Shown here piece after piece: positions 27,691 through 36,035 of a DNA stretch of 59,500 nucleotides. The stretch's first letter is position 1; every line of letters begins with the position of its first letter. The notes under the pieces are model-generated. The model ran no database searches. It was given only the letters and a program-made list of their open reading frames with translations, and had not been told where the DNA came from. Source of the stretch: Epilithonimonas hominis (GTDB taxonomy: Bacteria; Bacteroidota; Bacteroidia; Flavobacteriales; Weeksellaceae); the NCBI RefSeq assembly GCF_003730015.1, contig NZ_RJTU01000029.1:1-59500 (forward strand), read 5' to 3'. The translations under genes were made by a program, and so were the position numbers.

Positions 27691-27990
27691 TTATAATTCT
27701 TCCAAAGTGTTCCAAAATAACTTTTTAAAATCCTTAATCTGACCATTTTCCTGCACAACAACATTTTCATTCTACAACCTTTCCCGAAAAGACGGAACAG
27801 ATAATTTTCCCGAACTGCTGATAACACGATGTGCAGGAACATTCTTCGGACAAACGCCCATCGCGTGCCCGACCTGCCGGGAATGATTTGGATAGCCTAC
27901 AGCTTTTGCAATCACGCCGTAAGTGGAAACTCTGCCTTCCGGGATAAGCCTGACGACCTGATAAACTTGCTGTCTGAATAACTCTTCCAC
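27691..27990 (-). pseudogene. Alkyltransferase-like (ATL/MGMT family) gene with in-frame UAG
   Basis: Homologue of the DNA-binding domain of O6-alkylguanine transferases. It reads VYQVVRLIPEGRVSTYGVIAKAVGY and VPAHRV, where the alkyl-accepting Cys of PCHRV is Ala, so it is an ATL-type protein that flags damage for excision repair rather than repairing it. After SFRERL comes TAG (27772-27774), then the frame continues NENVVVQENGQIKDFKKLFW and NTLEEL to the normal end at 27691. One nonsense codon, probably from Gln (CAG) or Glu (GAG), removes the last 27 residues. The start is 2 bp downstream of the DUF5686 gene. Confidence 0.85.
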
Positions 27991-27992
27991 TG

Positions 27993-30455
27993 CTAAAAAC
28001 CTAAAACCTTCAATTTTAGCTGTATTGCAAAATTATCAGCAAACTTACTGGTATTATAATAGCCAACTCTATAAAACAGTCCAAGGTTGAACTTGGTGCT
28101 TAGGAAATTATTATTTTCCAAACCAATCTCCTGGTAAAGATGATTTAGCGGACTGTAATCAAATTGGTGATATTCCGGGTTTCTCATATTCCCGATGATT
28201 CCTTTGTAAACAATATCAAAGCTGGAGGTATTTTTTCCAATACTTTTGAAATACCAAGGAATGCGGTGTGTAAAATAATAGCCTGCAAATTTATCATTGA
28301 AATATTTACCCGATGTCATCGTTGCAAAACCAAGGTATGTTGTGAGGTTAAAATTTGAAAAAATACTGTTTTCTCTGCTGGAATCCAATCCGCCCATCTC
28401 GAACTGATGCCACACCGGCGCATCACCTGTGAAGTAGCCGCCATAAGCTCTTGTCCCGGTAACACCCAGTATTGTTCGGAATTGGTGAGTATAGAGAATG
28501 TCGAAGCGGCTGTAATTTAGCTCCCCGCCCAGACTTTTGAAACCTTGTTCATAATTCAAATAAACTTCGGGAAAATTTTGTTCAAAGGTATATTTTCCAG
28601 ACGGTGTCATTATATTTTTGCTGTTTGGAGAAAATTTGATAGTCGCCAACGAACTAAAATTGTCGAAACTTCCCGTTCTGTTTCTGTAAGCATAATCAAA
28701 AACGGCTTCTTCCTTCTGTCTTTTTGCAGAAACATTTAGCGTTAGCGAATTGCTGAGATCCACTTCATAACCTGCGCGGAATCCTTCATACTTATAATAT
28801 TTATCATTCTGGATAGACATTCCGGAATTCATAATGGTCATTCTGAAATTCCAAAGATTCTGGTTAAAAAGTCCGGAAGCGGCTACATCATTGAAATACT
28901 CGATGCGGAAGAATGAGTTGCGCTCTAAAGTCGTTCTAAAATCTACACCTGCTCCGTACTTGAATCCTCTATCTTTAAAGCCATAAGCCAAGTAAACATC
29001 TGGCGAAATATATTTATTAAACCGTTCATTCAGTTTGAATCCCGCACCCAGGCGAAAACCCTCGTATCTGTTATATTTGGTCTGCAGTGGATTGATGTCG
29101 ATCATCCCAACACGGATTTTACCTCTTAGTAGACCTGTAATTACTTTGGCTTTCTGGTCTAATTTATATTTTTTACCGATAGAGTCGATTTTAATATAGG
29201 TTAGTTTTTCCCTTGTCGTGAGGCTGTCTGTTCTATAATCCTCCAAAAGAGACCCGTCCGAATTTTTAACACTCATCGTGTAACCACTAAACTGATTAGC
29301 CTTAAGATCTACAGGACTCTGAAAGTCAAAATAATCGGCTTTCATATAAGCATAGTTTCCGAATTTTTTAACCTTATCCAGACGCTCTTTTTTTTCCTCA
29401 GTGGTTTCATTATTTTTCTTTGCCATAGTACTAAATGTAGAACTTCCCATTCTGATTTTCAGGTTTTCAGATTTCAGAAACCATTTATTATCTATGGGAA
29501 TCCAAATAGAAGTAATGCTGCCGTCTGATTTTATTTTGCTATTGCTTTCAATTTTTTTAATGGCATAAGTCGCTTTATCAATATAAAGATACCCGTTATA
29601 TTTTCTTTTGTTGACAGGCGTTTTATAATCTACCTGTCTGAATCTGATGACATAATTCTCACGTCCGTCTATTGTGATAGAATCTGTAAGGAAATATCTG
29701 TATAGGCTGTGGTTTTCCGGCAAAACTTCACGCGGGACTTTATTTCTGTTGGATCTCAGCGTTATCATTTCATAAATTGGTTCCTGCAAACCAGAAATCC
29801 TGTTATCCAGTACATTGATTTTTTCTCCAAATTTTTTTGAATACAGAAACTGTGTGGCGCGTTCCCAAAGGAACATCTTACTTTCTGCAAAAACGCTCAT
29901 TGCCTTTTCACCTTCTATTGAGTCTTTTTTTTCTTTTTCTTTCGTTGGAAGTGCTCGGTTAGATAATTTCGAAAGCGAATCTTTTCTGGATGCAATAAAT
30001 TGGCTATAATCATTTATACTGTCTTGATCCAGATCAAAAGACATCTTTTCATAAGATTTATATGAATAAGAGTCCAACGCATTTGGTGAATTGTCTTTGA
30101 AGCTTCTGAAAACCTTATCCAGAATAGCCAGAGCTCGCGGATCGCTTTGATTGGTAAGCGTTACTGCTTCTATATCTCTTGTTTTGGAACTTTCTTTGTC
30201 CAATGCAATCTCCATGGTTTTATCCACCACCACTTCATCACCAATAAACTGATTTGCTTCTACATCTACTTTTGTGCATTTTGTAGTAAAATTAAGCAGG
30301 CCGTTTTCATCGGTATGGCCGAGAAGTTTATCATTGCAATAAACCTTTGCTCCTTTGATCGGTTTTTGATTGTCTGAACTGTAAACTTTTAGTTTACTTT
30401 GAGAAAACAAAAAAGTTGTAGTAAATAGAAAAAAAGTAAAATAGAGTCTCATCAA
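27993..30455 (-). CDS. DUF5686 / carboxypeptidase-regulatory-like outer membrane protein
   Basis: An 820-residue protein typical of Bacteroidota. Signal peptide to LFSQ (about 19); residues 20-90 are a carboxypeptidase-regulatory-like beta-sandwich (KVYSSDNQKPIKGAKVYCND and DENGLLNF); the remaining 700 residues fit DUF5686, with beta-rich stretches in the second half and many aromatic alternations that suggest an outer membrane barrel. Function unknown; it is related in layout to TonB-linked surface proteins. The alkyltransferase-like remnant follows immediately. Confidence 0.85.
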   Translation of the reverse strand: MMRLYFTFFLFTTTFLFSQSKLKVYSSDNQKPIKGAKVYCNDKLLGHTDENGLLNFTTKCTKVDVEANQFIGDEVVVDKTMEIALDKESSKTRDIEAVTLTNQSDPRALAILDKVFRSFKDNSPNALDSYSYKSYEKMSFDLDQDSINDYSQFIASRKDSLSKLSNRALPTKEKEKKDSIEGEKAMSVFAESKMFLWERATQFLYSKKFGEKINVLDNRISGLQEPIYEMITLRSNRNKVPREVLPENHSLYRYFLTDSITIDGRENYVIRFRQVDYKTPVNKRKYNGYLYIDKATYAIKKIESNSKIKSDGSITSIWIPIDNKWFLKSENLKIRMGSSTFSTMAKKNNETTEEKKERLDKVKKFGNYAYMKADYFDFQSPVDLKANQFSGYTMSVKNSDGSLLEDYRTDSLTTREKLTYIKIDSIGKKYKLDQKAKVITGLLRGKIRVGMIDINPLQTKYNRYEGFRLGAGFKLNERFNKYISPDVYLAYGFKDRGFKYGAGVDFRTTLERNSFFRIEYFNDVAASGLFNQNLWNFRMTIMNSGMSIQNDKYYKYEGFRAGYEVDLSNSLTLNVSAKRQKEEAVFDYAYRNRTGSFDNFSSLATIKFSPNSKNIMTPSGKYTFEQNFPEVYLNYEQGFKSLGGELNYSRFDILYTHQFRTILGVTGTRAYGGYFTGDAPVWHQFEMGGLDSSRENSIFSNFNLTTYLGFATMTSGKYFNDKFAGYYFTHRIPWYFKSIGKNTSSFDIVYKGIIGNMRNPEYHQFDYSPLNHLYQEIGLENNNFLSTKFNLGLFYRVGYYNTSKFADNFAIQLKLKVLGF

Positions 30456-30532
30456 TATTTTTTTAGTTTTTAATGTAAGAATTGGAATAAATAAGGGTCA
30501 CTTGTATTGGTTACAAAATTAAAGTTTATTAC

Positions 30533-30566
30533 TAATAAAAAACATTCCAAAGTAACTTGAAATGTT
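30533..30566 (-). terminator. Probable terminator after the GH5 remnant
   Basis: Imperfect inverted repeat AACATT...CAAAGT / ACTTG...AATGTT with an A run upstream, giving a T run on the minus strand. Confidence 0.6.
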
Positions 30567-30594
30567 CAAAAAAATAATAATATAAATGTGAGAA

Positions 30595-31065
30595 TTATTT
30601 CAATTCAAAAAAATTAATGTTTACATTACCTATATCAAAATATAATCTGAGTTTCTTTTCCCCTTTTGAGAGATTAATTTTTTGCGCTATAATCGTTTTC
30701 CATTCCTTATCTGTTGGCGGCAGATCTATTTGTGCCAATATTTCTCCTGACTCATCTTTTATGCTGACTCTGGAACTTGTAGCAGATTCATTATTATATC
30801 GAATATGCAGTTTATATTCTTTTGTTAGGTTAATAGTCAGCGTATATTGAAGCCACTCACCGTTTTCTGTTTTCCAGGTCCCTGCAAAATCGGCAGTCTT
30901 CAGCATATAACCTTCCTGTAACATCCATCCGCCCAAACCAAGACCCTTCAAATAAACATTTTCACCTTTCTGATTGACAATTTTTTGTCCTTGAGTTTTT
31001 AAAAAGACCTGAGATGTCCCAAAATGAGACAATAAAAGCGCGCAAAATATGGTGGTTCTTATCAT
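30595..31065 (-). pseudogene. Internally deleted GH5-type glycoside hydrolase with C-terminal CBM6
   Basis: A 156-residue frame that joins the two ends of a much larger enzyme. The start is a signal peptide plus QKIVNQKGENVYLKGLGLGG and WMLQEGYMLKTADFAG, the first strand of GH5-type glycosidases of Bacteroidota. From WKTENGEWLQYTLTI onward it is a CBM6-like beta-sandwich ending VNINFFELK. The whole catalytic barrel, expected to be about 400-500 residues with both glutamates, is absent. The join is in frame, so a small secreted sugar-binding protein could still be made, but no hydrolase. Confidence 0.8.
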
Positions 31066-31163
31066 AATTTCATTTTAAACTAAGATAAGTTTATTTATTA
31101 TTCCAGCAAATAAATTTGAAATAATTATTTATAAATAAAATTGGAAGAAAAAATAAGTGGGTA

Positions 31164-33110
31164 TTATTTAAATTTCATATTCTGAATTCTCACAGCATTT
31201 AGTATAGCCAGCAACGCTACTCCTACATCTGCAAAAACAGCTTCCCACATGTTTGCCAGCCCACCAGCACCTAATATTAATACAATAATTTTTACTCCGA
31301 AAGCCAAAGCTATATTTTGATAAACGACTTTCTTGGTTGATTTTCCAATATTTATTGCCGTAGAAATTCTCGATGGTTGATCTGTCTGAATCACGACATC
31401 CGCAGTTTCTATTGCCGCATCTGAGCCCAAACCTCCCATTGCCATTCCCACATCACTTAATGCTAAAACCGGTGCATCATTGATCCCATCACCCACAAAA
31501 GCAACCACTTCTTTCGGATTTTTCTTGAGGGCTTCAAGCTTTTCCACTTTACCTTCCGGAAGAAGACCGCCAAATGCAGAATCAATTCCTAGCTTTCTAG
31601 CGATACTTTGTGTCAATGAATCTTTATCGCCGCTCAGCATCATTGTTTTGACACCTGCTTTATGAAGATTATTAATCGCAAGCTCAGCATCATCCTTCAC
31701 CTCATCGGAAATTGTGATGTAACCTTTGTATTCGTTATCAATGGCTAAAACAACTGTTGTCTCCACAATTTTATCGAGCTCTTTGGGGTATGGAATTCCG
31801 AAGGACTGTAGTAAACTTGTGTTGCCGGCAAGAACATTCTTATCATCAACTAAAGCTTTGATTCCTTTACCTGAAATTTCCTCAACAGAATCAGGTATTT
31901 TACTGGCAGGATGAAACTGAGAAATCGCTTTGGCAATCGGGTGTGTAGAATGACTTTCAACAGAAGATAGAATTGATAAAAAATCTTCTTTCGAAATATT
32001 TTCCGGAACAATATCCTGAACTTTGAAAACACCTTTGGTCAATGTTCCTGTTTTATCCATCACAACCGTTGTTACATTGGAAATGATATCTATAAAATTG
32101 GAACCTTTGAAAAGAATTCCATTCCGGGAAGCAGCGCCGATTCCTCCAAAATAACCTAATGGAATCGAAATAACTAAAGCGCACGGACAAGAAATTACGA
32201 GAAAAACCAAACCTCTGTAAAGCCAATCTTTGAAAACATAATTCTCAACAAAAAGATACGGAACCAGCGTTACCAAAAGTGCCAAAAGGAAAACAACTGG
32301 TGTATAAATCTTTGCAAATCTTCTGATAAATAATTCGGTTTTGGCTTTTCTGGAACTTGCGTCCTGAACCATTTGAAGAATCCTTACAATCGAACTATTT
32401 TCGAATAATTTGGTTGTTTCGATTTCGATGACTTGGTCGAGGTTCAACATTCCGGCAAGAACTTCTTCCGATTTTTGGATTGACGAAGGTTTGCTTTCAC
32501 CTGTTAAAGCAGATGTATTAAGACTTGCTTTTTCAGATAATAAAATCCCGTCCAACGGAATCTTCTCTCCCACTTTTACCTGAATTTTTTCTCCAATTTT
32601 GACATCGCTCGGAGCAATGGTTTTCCAATTTTCGTCTCGAAAAACGGTGGCTTCTTTTGGACGAACATCTAATAATGCTTTGATATTATTGCGGGCTCTG
32701 TTTACTGCGGATTCCTGAAACATCTCACCAATGGTATAAAACAGCATTACAGCAACACCTTCCGGAAATTCGCCGATAGCAAATGCTCCGATTGTTGCAA
32801 TTCCCATCAAAGAAAACTCATTGAAGAAATCTAATTTCTTTGCCAGCTCAACTGCTTCTTTGAAAACTGAAAATGCTACTAATATATAAGACACGAAATA
32901 CCATCCAAATCTTAACCAAACGTTACTAGTAAACCAATCTGCTTTAATCCAGAAATCTAAAATCAGTCCTGAGAAAAATATAACGAGACTTATAATCAAT
33001 CCTAATTTTGAACTGCTGTGAGAATGGTCGTGGTCGTCGTGATTATGTTGATGAGAATGTTCTTCTTGATGGTCATCTGTTCCGCAACAGCCGCTACTAC
33101 AATTTGCCAT
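31164..33110 (-). CDS. Heavy-metal P1B-type ATPase (Zn/Cd/Pb class)
   Basis: A 648-residue exporter that pumps divalent soft metals out of the cytoplasm. The N-terminus has no HMA domain but a Cys and His-rich segment (CSSGCCGTDDHQEEHSHQHN, on to about residue 34) likely to bind metal. Motifs: TGES (213-216), CPC (308-310) in the transport helix, DKTGT (352-356) with the phosphorylated Asp, SHSTHPIAKAI with the P1B HP pair, and GDGINDAPVLALSD. The CPC and HP pattern with a His-rich end is the ZntA/CadA-like subgroup. No metal-sensing regulator is adjacent. Confidence 0.95.
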   Translation of the reverse strand: MANCSSGCCGTDDHQEEHSHQHNHDDHDHSHSSSKLGLIISLVIFFSGLILDFWIKADWFTSNVWLRFGWYFVSYILVAFSVFKEAVELAKKLDFFNEFSLMGIATIGAFAIGEFPEGVAVMLFYTIGEMFQESAVNRARNNIKALLDVRPKEATVFRDENWKTIAPSDVKIGEKIQVKVGEKIPLDGILLSEKASLNTSALTGESKPSSIQKSEEVLAGMLNLDQVIEIETTKLFENSSIVRILQMVQDASSRKAKTELFIRRFAKIYTPVVFLLALLVTLVPYLFVENYVFKDWLYRGLVFLVISCPCALVISIPLGYFGGIGAASRNGILFKGSNFIDIISNVTTVVMDKTGTLTKGVFKVQDIVPENISKEDFLSILSSVESHSTHPIAKAISQFHPASKIPDSVEEISGKGIKALVDDKNVLAGNTSLLQSFGIPYPKELDKIVETTVVLAIDNEYKGYITISDEVKDDAELAINNLHKAGVKTMMLSGDKDSLTQSIARKLGIDSAFGGLLPEGKVEKLEALKKNPKEVVAFVGDGINDAPVLALSDVGMAMGGLGSDAAIETADVVIQTDQPSRISTAINIGKSTKKVVYQNIALAFGVKIIVLILGAGGLANMWEAVFADVGVALLAILNAVRIQNMKFK

Positions 33111-33177
33111 AATTTGTAATGTTTCTAAACAAAGTTAAGGGAAATAGTTTGTAATTGATGCTTTATGTAAAAGGATT

Positions 33178-33255
33178 TAACGCAAAGGTCACCAAGTTTT
33201 TGTTCTTTATTGAAAATATTTTAAGGTTCGCAAAGGCGCTTTCGCTCAGAAAAGA
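33178..33255. repeat. Dispersed CGCAAAG repeat, copy 3
   Basis: AACGCAAAGG, then TTTATTGAAAATATTTTAAG, GTTCGCAAAGGCGC and TTTCGCTCAGAAAAG, in the same order as the copies at 43570 and 42119. Confidence 0.7.
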
Positions 33256-33415
33256 AATAAAAATTGATTTTATCTCGCAGATTTTGAGGATTTTATAGAT
33301 TTACAATTCAATATTGTAAATGTATTTTATCAATTATAGTTGAGATTTCTAGGGAATGACAAAATATATGTTAATCTTATTCTGATGACAAAATGCGAAT
33401 TTATGACAAATGCCC

Positions 33416-33540
33416 TAGCCCCGATGGGAACGGCATCCTTTTTTGGCATTGCGGGGATATTGTTGTAAAGATGACTTCAGTTTGTTCGCAATGCCAAAAA
33501 AGATATAGTGGACAGCGGGAAACAGCTCCAAAAAAAAATT
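33416..33540. repeat. Hairpin repeat element (AGCCCCGATGG type), copy 2
   Basis: Outer arms TAGCCCCGATGG, CGGCATCC and GATATAGTGGACAGCGGG match copy 1 at 274. The middle is a 15-bp perfect hairpin, TTTTTTGGCATTGCG (33439-33453) with CGCAATGCCAAAAAA (33487-33501), that copy 1 lacks. Both end in GCTCC and an A run. Confidence 0.8.
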
Positions 33541-33611
33541 AATACAAAATGCTCGATGAAGTTAATAAGCTCCAAATAAATTTGACAATGTCTAATCTTA
33601 CTTATAATTAA

Positions 33612-33619
33612 TACCTTTG
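33612..33619 (+). promoter_or_regulatory. -7 box of the FKBP gene
   Basis: TACCTTTG matches TAnnTTTG and lies 16 bases before the start codon at 33635. No good -33 element at the standard spacing. Confidence 0.55.
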
Positions 33620-33634
33620 AAAAAAAATTTAGAA

Positions 33635-34069
33635 ATGGGTGTAGCTGATTTATTATTGAAAAGAAAAAAGGAACTGGCTGAAAAAAACTTAAGAGATGGT
33701 CAGGATTATTTGGTGGAAAACGGAAAAAGAGAAAGCGTAACGACTTTGCCAAGTGGTTTGCAATACGAAATTCTTGTGGAAACTGAAGGTCCAAAACCGA
33801 CAGCGAAAAGTACTGTAAAATGCCATTATCACGGAACAACCATTACGAGTAAAGTTTTTGACAGCTCGGTAAAACGCGGAAAACCAGCTTCTTTCCCTCT
33901 TAATAGAGTTATAAAAGGTTGGACAGAAGGTTTGCAGTTGATGTCTGTAGGAAGTAAATTCAGGTTTACGATTCCGCCACATTTGGCTTATGGTCAGCAG
34001 GAAGTCAGCAAAGAAATTGGTCCCAACAGTACTTTGGTTTTTGATGTGGAGCTGCTGGAGATTAAATAA
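33635..34069 (+). CDS. FKBP-type peptidyl-prolyl cis-trans isomerase
   Basis: A 144-residue folding catalyst from the ATG at 33635 (a TTG 18 bases upstream overlaps the promoter box). The first 40 residues are a charged helix (LLLKRKKELAEKNLRDGQ), the FkpA-like dimerisation segment in short form. The FKBP domain reads LPSGLQYEIL, VKCHYHGTTI, FDSSVKRGKPASFPLNRVI, GWTEGLQLM, IPPHLAYG and TLVFDVELLEI, retaining the active-site Tyr, Asp, Trp and Tyr positions. No signal peptide, so it is cytoplasmic. Confidence 0.94.
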   Translation: MGVADLLLKRKKELAEKNLRDGQDYLVENGKRESVTTLPSGLQYEILVETEGPKPTAKSTVKCHYHGTTITSKVFDSSVKRGKPASFPLNRVIKGWTEGLQLMSVGSKFRFTIPPHLAYGQQEVSKEIGPNSTLVFDVELLEIK

Positions 34070-34092
34070 GTGAAATTTAATTCTCAGATTAT

Positions 34093-34123
34093 ATTGCAGT
34101 TATAAAAATTATTTATATTTTTG
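34093..34123 (+). promoter_or_regulatory. rplS promoter
   Basis: ATTG at 34093-34096 and TATTTTTG at 34116-34123 are separated by 19 bases, fitting the Bacteroidota -33/-7 promoter. Confidence 0.6.
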
Positions 34124-34129
34124 CAACCT

Positions 34130-34198
34130 GTTAATCAACCTCTGACGAAGGACGTGAATGTTGCTTAGCTTGACAAAACAAATTTTTTATTTTAAAAA
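34130..34198 (+). promoter_or_regulatory. Structured 5' leader of rplS
   Basis: The 70-base leader contains pairable words: CAAC with GTTG, CCT with AGG and ACG with CGT inside CAACCTCTGACGAAGG and ACGTGAATGTTG, forming a compact stem or pseudoknot. Ribosomal protein leaders that bind their own product are common, and an L19 leader class has been proposed for flavobacteria, so autoregulation by L19 is likely but unproven. Confidence 0.45.
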
Positions 34199-34558
34199 AT
34201 GGATTTATTAAAGTACGTACAAGACAAGTACATTACGAAAAAAGAATTCCCAGAATTCAAAGCCGGTGACACCATCACTGTGTACACAGAAATTAAAGAA
34301 GGTAACAAAACTAGAACTCAGTTCTTCAAAGGTACTGTTATCCAATTGAGAGGAACTGGACTTACAAAAACTTTCACTATCAGAAAAATGTCTGGTGATG
34401 TAGGTGTAGAAAGAGTTTTCCCTATCAATATGCCTGCACTTCAGAAAATTGAAGTTAACAGACAAGGTAAAGTTAGAAGAGCTAGAATCTACTACTTCAG
34501 AGACCTTAGAGGTAAGAAAGCTAGAATCAAGGACAAAGCTTACGGAGGTAAGAAATAA
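34199..34558 (+). CDS. rplS: 50S ribosomal protein L19
   Basis: A 119-residue ribosomal protein at the 30S-50S interface. Family text is clear: FKAGDTITVYTEIKEGNKTR, QFFKGTVIQLRGTG, TFTIRKMSGDVGVERVFP, and RARIYYFRDLRGKKARI near the end. It is alone here, without trmD and rpsP as is usual outside Bacteroidota. A frame at 34449-34754 overlapping its end is spurious. Confidence 0.98.
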   Translation: MDLLKYVQDKYITKKEFPEFKAGDTITVYTEIKEGNKTRTQFFKGTVIQLRGTGLTKTFTIRKMSGDVGVERVFPINMPALQKIEVNRQGKVRRARIYYFRDLRGKKARIKDKAYGGKK

Positions 34559-34582
34559 TCTTGAGACTTTCTCAAAAAATAT

Positions 34583-34610
34583 AAAACCAGCAAAATTATT
34601 TGCTGGTTTT
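34583..34610 (+). terminator. rplS terminator
   Basis: AAAACCAGCAAA / TTTGCTGGTTTT with a 4-base loop and a long T run. Confidence 0.92.
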
Positions 34611-34631
34611 TTTGTTTGTTATATTTTAAAT

Positions 34632-34727
34632 AAATTCTGTTACCCCAGCCCTAAAGGGAAAAGAATTTCTTTAAAATTCATCAAAATTACTCCCTTTAGG
34701 GTTGGGGAAATAATTTTGATGAATTTT
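34632..34727. repeat. Twin stem-loop repeat, copy 3
   Basis: Left stem aaattct (34632-34638) pairs with agaattt (34662-34668) around CCCCAGCCCTAAAGGG. Right stem aaaattcatcaaaatta (34673-34689) pairs perfectly with taattttgatgaatttt (34711-34727) around CTCCCTTTAGGGTTGGGG. It lies between the rplS terminator and the end of kbl. Confidence 0.8.
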
Positions 34728-34743
34728 AGTTTTGTTTTTGAAT

Positions 34744-35940
34744 TTATGAAATAATTCCTAACTCCTTCCCTACTTTTTCAAAACCTGCAATAGCCTTATC
34801 CAGATGTTCTCTGGTATGAGCTGCAGATAATTGGACTCTGATTCTCGCTTTTCCTTTTGGAACAACCGGATAGAAGAATCCAATCACATAAATATCTTCA
34901 GCTAAAAGTTTCTCCGCCATTTCCTGCGCTAGTTTTGCATCGTAAAGCATTACCGGAACAATCGCCGCGTCGCCATTTGGAATATCGAAACCTTTAGCTT
35001 TCATTTCTTTTCGGAAATATTCTGCATTTTCCATTACTTTATCTCTCAAAGAAGTGTCATCAGAAATCATATCCAAAACTTTAGAAGCTGCACCCACAAT
35101 TCCTGGTGCTAATGAATTGGAAAATAAATAAGGACGAGAACGTTGTCTCAACATATCGATGATTTCTTTTTTCCCAGAAGTGAATCCACCCAAAGCGCCA
35201 CCTAAAGCTTTTCCTAAAGTAGAAGTAATGATATCCACTCTTCCTATGACATCATTCGCTTCGTGCGTTCCACGACCAGTTTTTCCGATAAATCCCGTTG
35301 CATGAGAATCATCTACCATTACCAAAGCATCATATTTATCTGCTAAATCACAAACACCTTTTAGGTCAGCAACAATTCCGTCCATTGAGAAAACGCCGTC
35401 TGTCACAATGATTTTAAATCTATGATTTTTTTCAGAAGCCGCAATCAATTGAGCTTCCAAATCTTCCATATTATTGTTTTTATAGCGGTATCTTGCAGAT
35501 TTACATAATCTTACACCGTCGATAATCGAAGCGTGATTCAGTTCATCTGAAATAATGGCGTCTTCTTCTGAGAATAATGGTTCGAAAATACCGCCATTCG
35601 CATCAAAACAAGCAGCATAAAGGATTGTATCTTCCATTCCTAAGAAATTAGAAATCTTAGCTTCCAAATCTTTATGAATATCTTGAGTTCCACAAATGAA
35701 ACGAACCGACGACATTCCATAACCGTGAGATTCGATAGCATCTTGCGAAGCTTTCATCACTTCCGGATTGTTGGATAATCCTAAATAGTTGTTGGCACAA
35801 AAGTTCAACAGTTTTTTCCCAGCCACTTCTATCTCCGCACTTTGCTGTGATGTGATGATTCTTTCTCTTTTGAAAAGTCCGTCGTTTTCTATGTTTGTTA
35901 ATTCATTTGTGATGTTTTCAAGGAATTTTTGTGATATCAT
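34744..35940 (-). CDS. kbl: Glycine C-acetyltransferase (2-amino-3-ketobutyrate CoA ligase)
   Basis: A 398-residue PLP enzyme of the alpha-oxoamine synthase family that splits 2-amino-3-ketobutyrate with CoA into glycine and acetyl-CoA in threonine breakdown. The PLP lysine is K244 in [29 protein letters not shown] (47-60), [10 protein letters not shown] (111-120) and [10 protein letters not shown] (218-227) are family motifs. The length matches E. coli Kbl (398). The threonine dehydrogenase partner is not next to it. A close paralogue, serine palmitoyltransferase, is a less likely alternative. Confidence 0.92.
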   Translation of the reverse strand: MISQKFLENITNELTNIENDGLFKRERIITSQQSAEIEVAGKKLLNFCANNYLGLSNNPEVMKASQDAIESHGYGMSSVRFICGTQDIHKDLEAKISNFLGMEDTILYAACFDANGGIFEPLFSEEDAIISDELNHASIIDGVRLCKSARYRYKNNNMEDLEAQLIAASEKNHRFKIIVTDGVFSMDGIVADLKGVCDLADKYDALVMVDDSHATGFIGKTGRGTHEANDVIGRVDIITSTLGKALGGALGGFTSGKKEIIDMLRQRSRPYLFSNSLAPGIVGAASKVLDMISDDTSLRDKVMENAEYFRKEMKAKGFDIPNGDAAIVPVMLYDAKLAQEMAEKLLAEDIYVIGFFYPVVPKGKARIRVQLSAAHTREHLDKAIAGFEKVGKELGIIS

Positions 35941-35970
35941 TTTTATTGATTTTCGATTTTAACAAAAATA

Positions 35971-35999
35971 AAAAAAGCACCGTAATAAAGTGCTTTTTT
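35971..35999 (-). terminator. Terminator after the M1/T9SS peptidase gene
   Basis: AAAAAAGCAC / GTGCTTTTTT stem, lying between the broken peptidase gene and kbl. Confidence 0.75.
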
Positions 36000-36035
36000 G
36001 TGATGATTTAACGTTTGGAAGAAATTTAAATAATT

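Larger units (their letters stand above)
33111..33634. other. Repeat-filled intergenic region
   Basis: No gene seen. It contains a CGCAAAG repeat (33178-33255), a stretch ATTTCTAGGGAATGACAAA (33345-33363) that resembles ATTTCTCCGGAATGACAAA at 43692, and the long hairpin repeat (33416-33540). A -7 box for the FKBP gene lies at its end. Confidence 0.7.

Noticed and set aside
27651-27842. Separate 63-residue gene on the minus strand
   Set aside because: It lies in another frame over the end of the alkyltransferase-like gene and the terminator, with no family resemblance.
34449-34754. Reading frame overlapping the end of rplS
   Set aside because: It overlaps L19 out of frame, runs through the terminator and twin stem-loop repeat, and resembles no protein.
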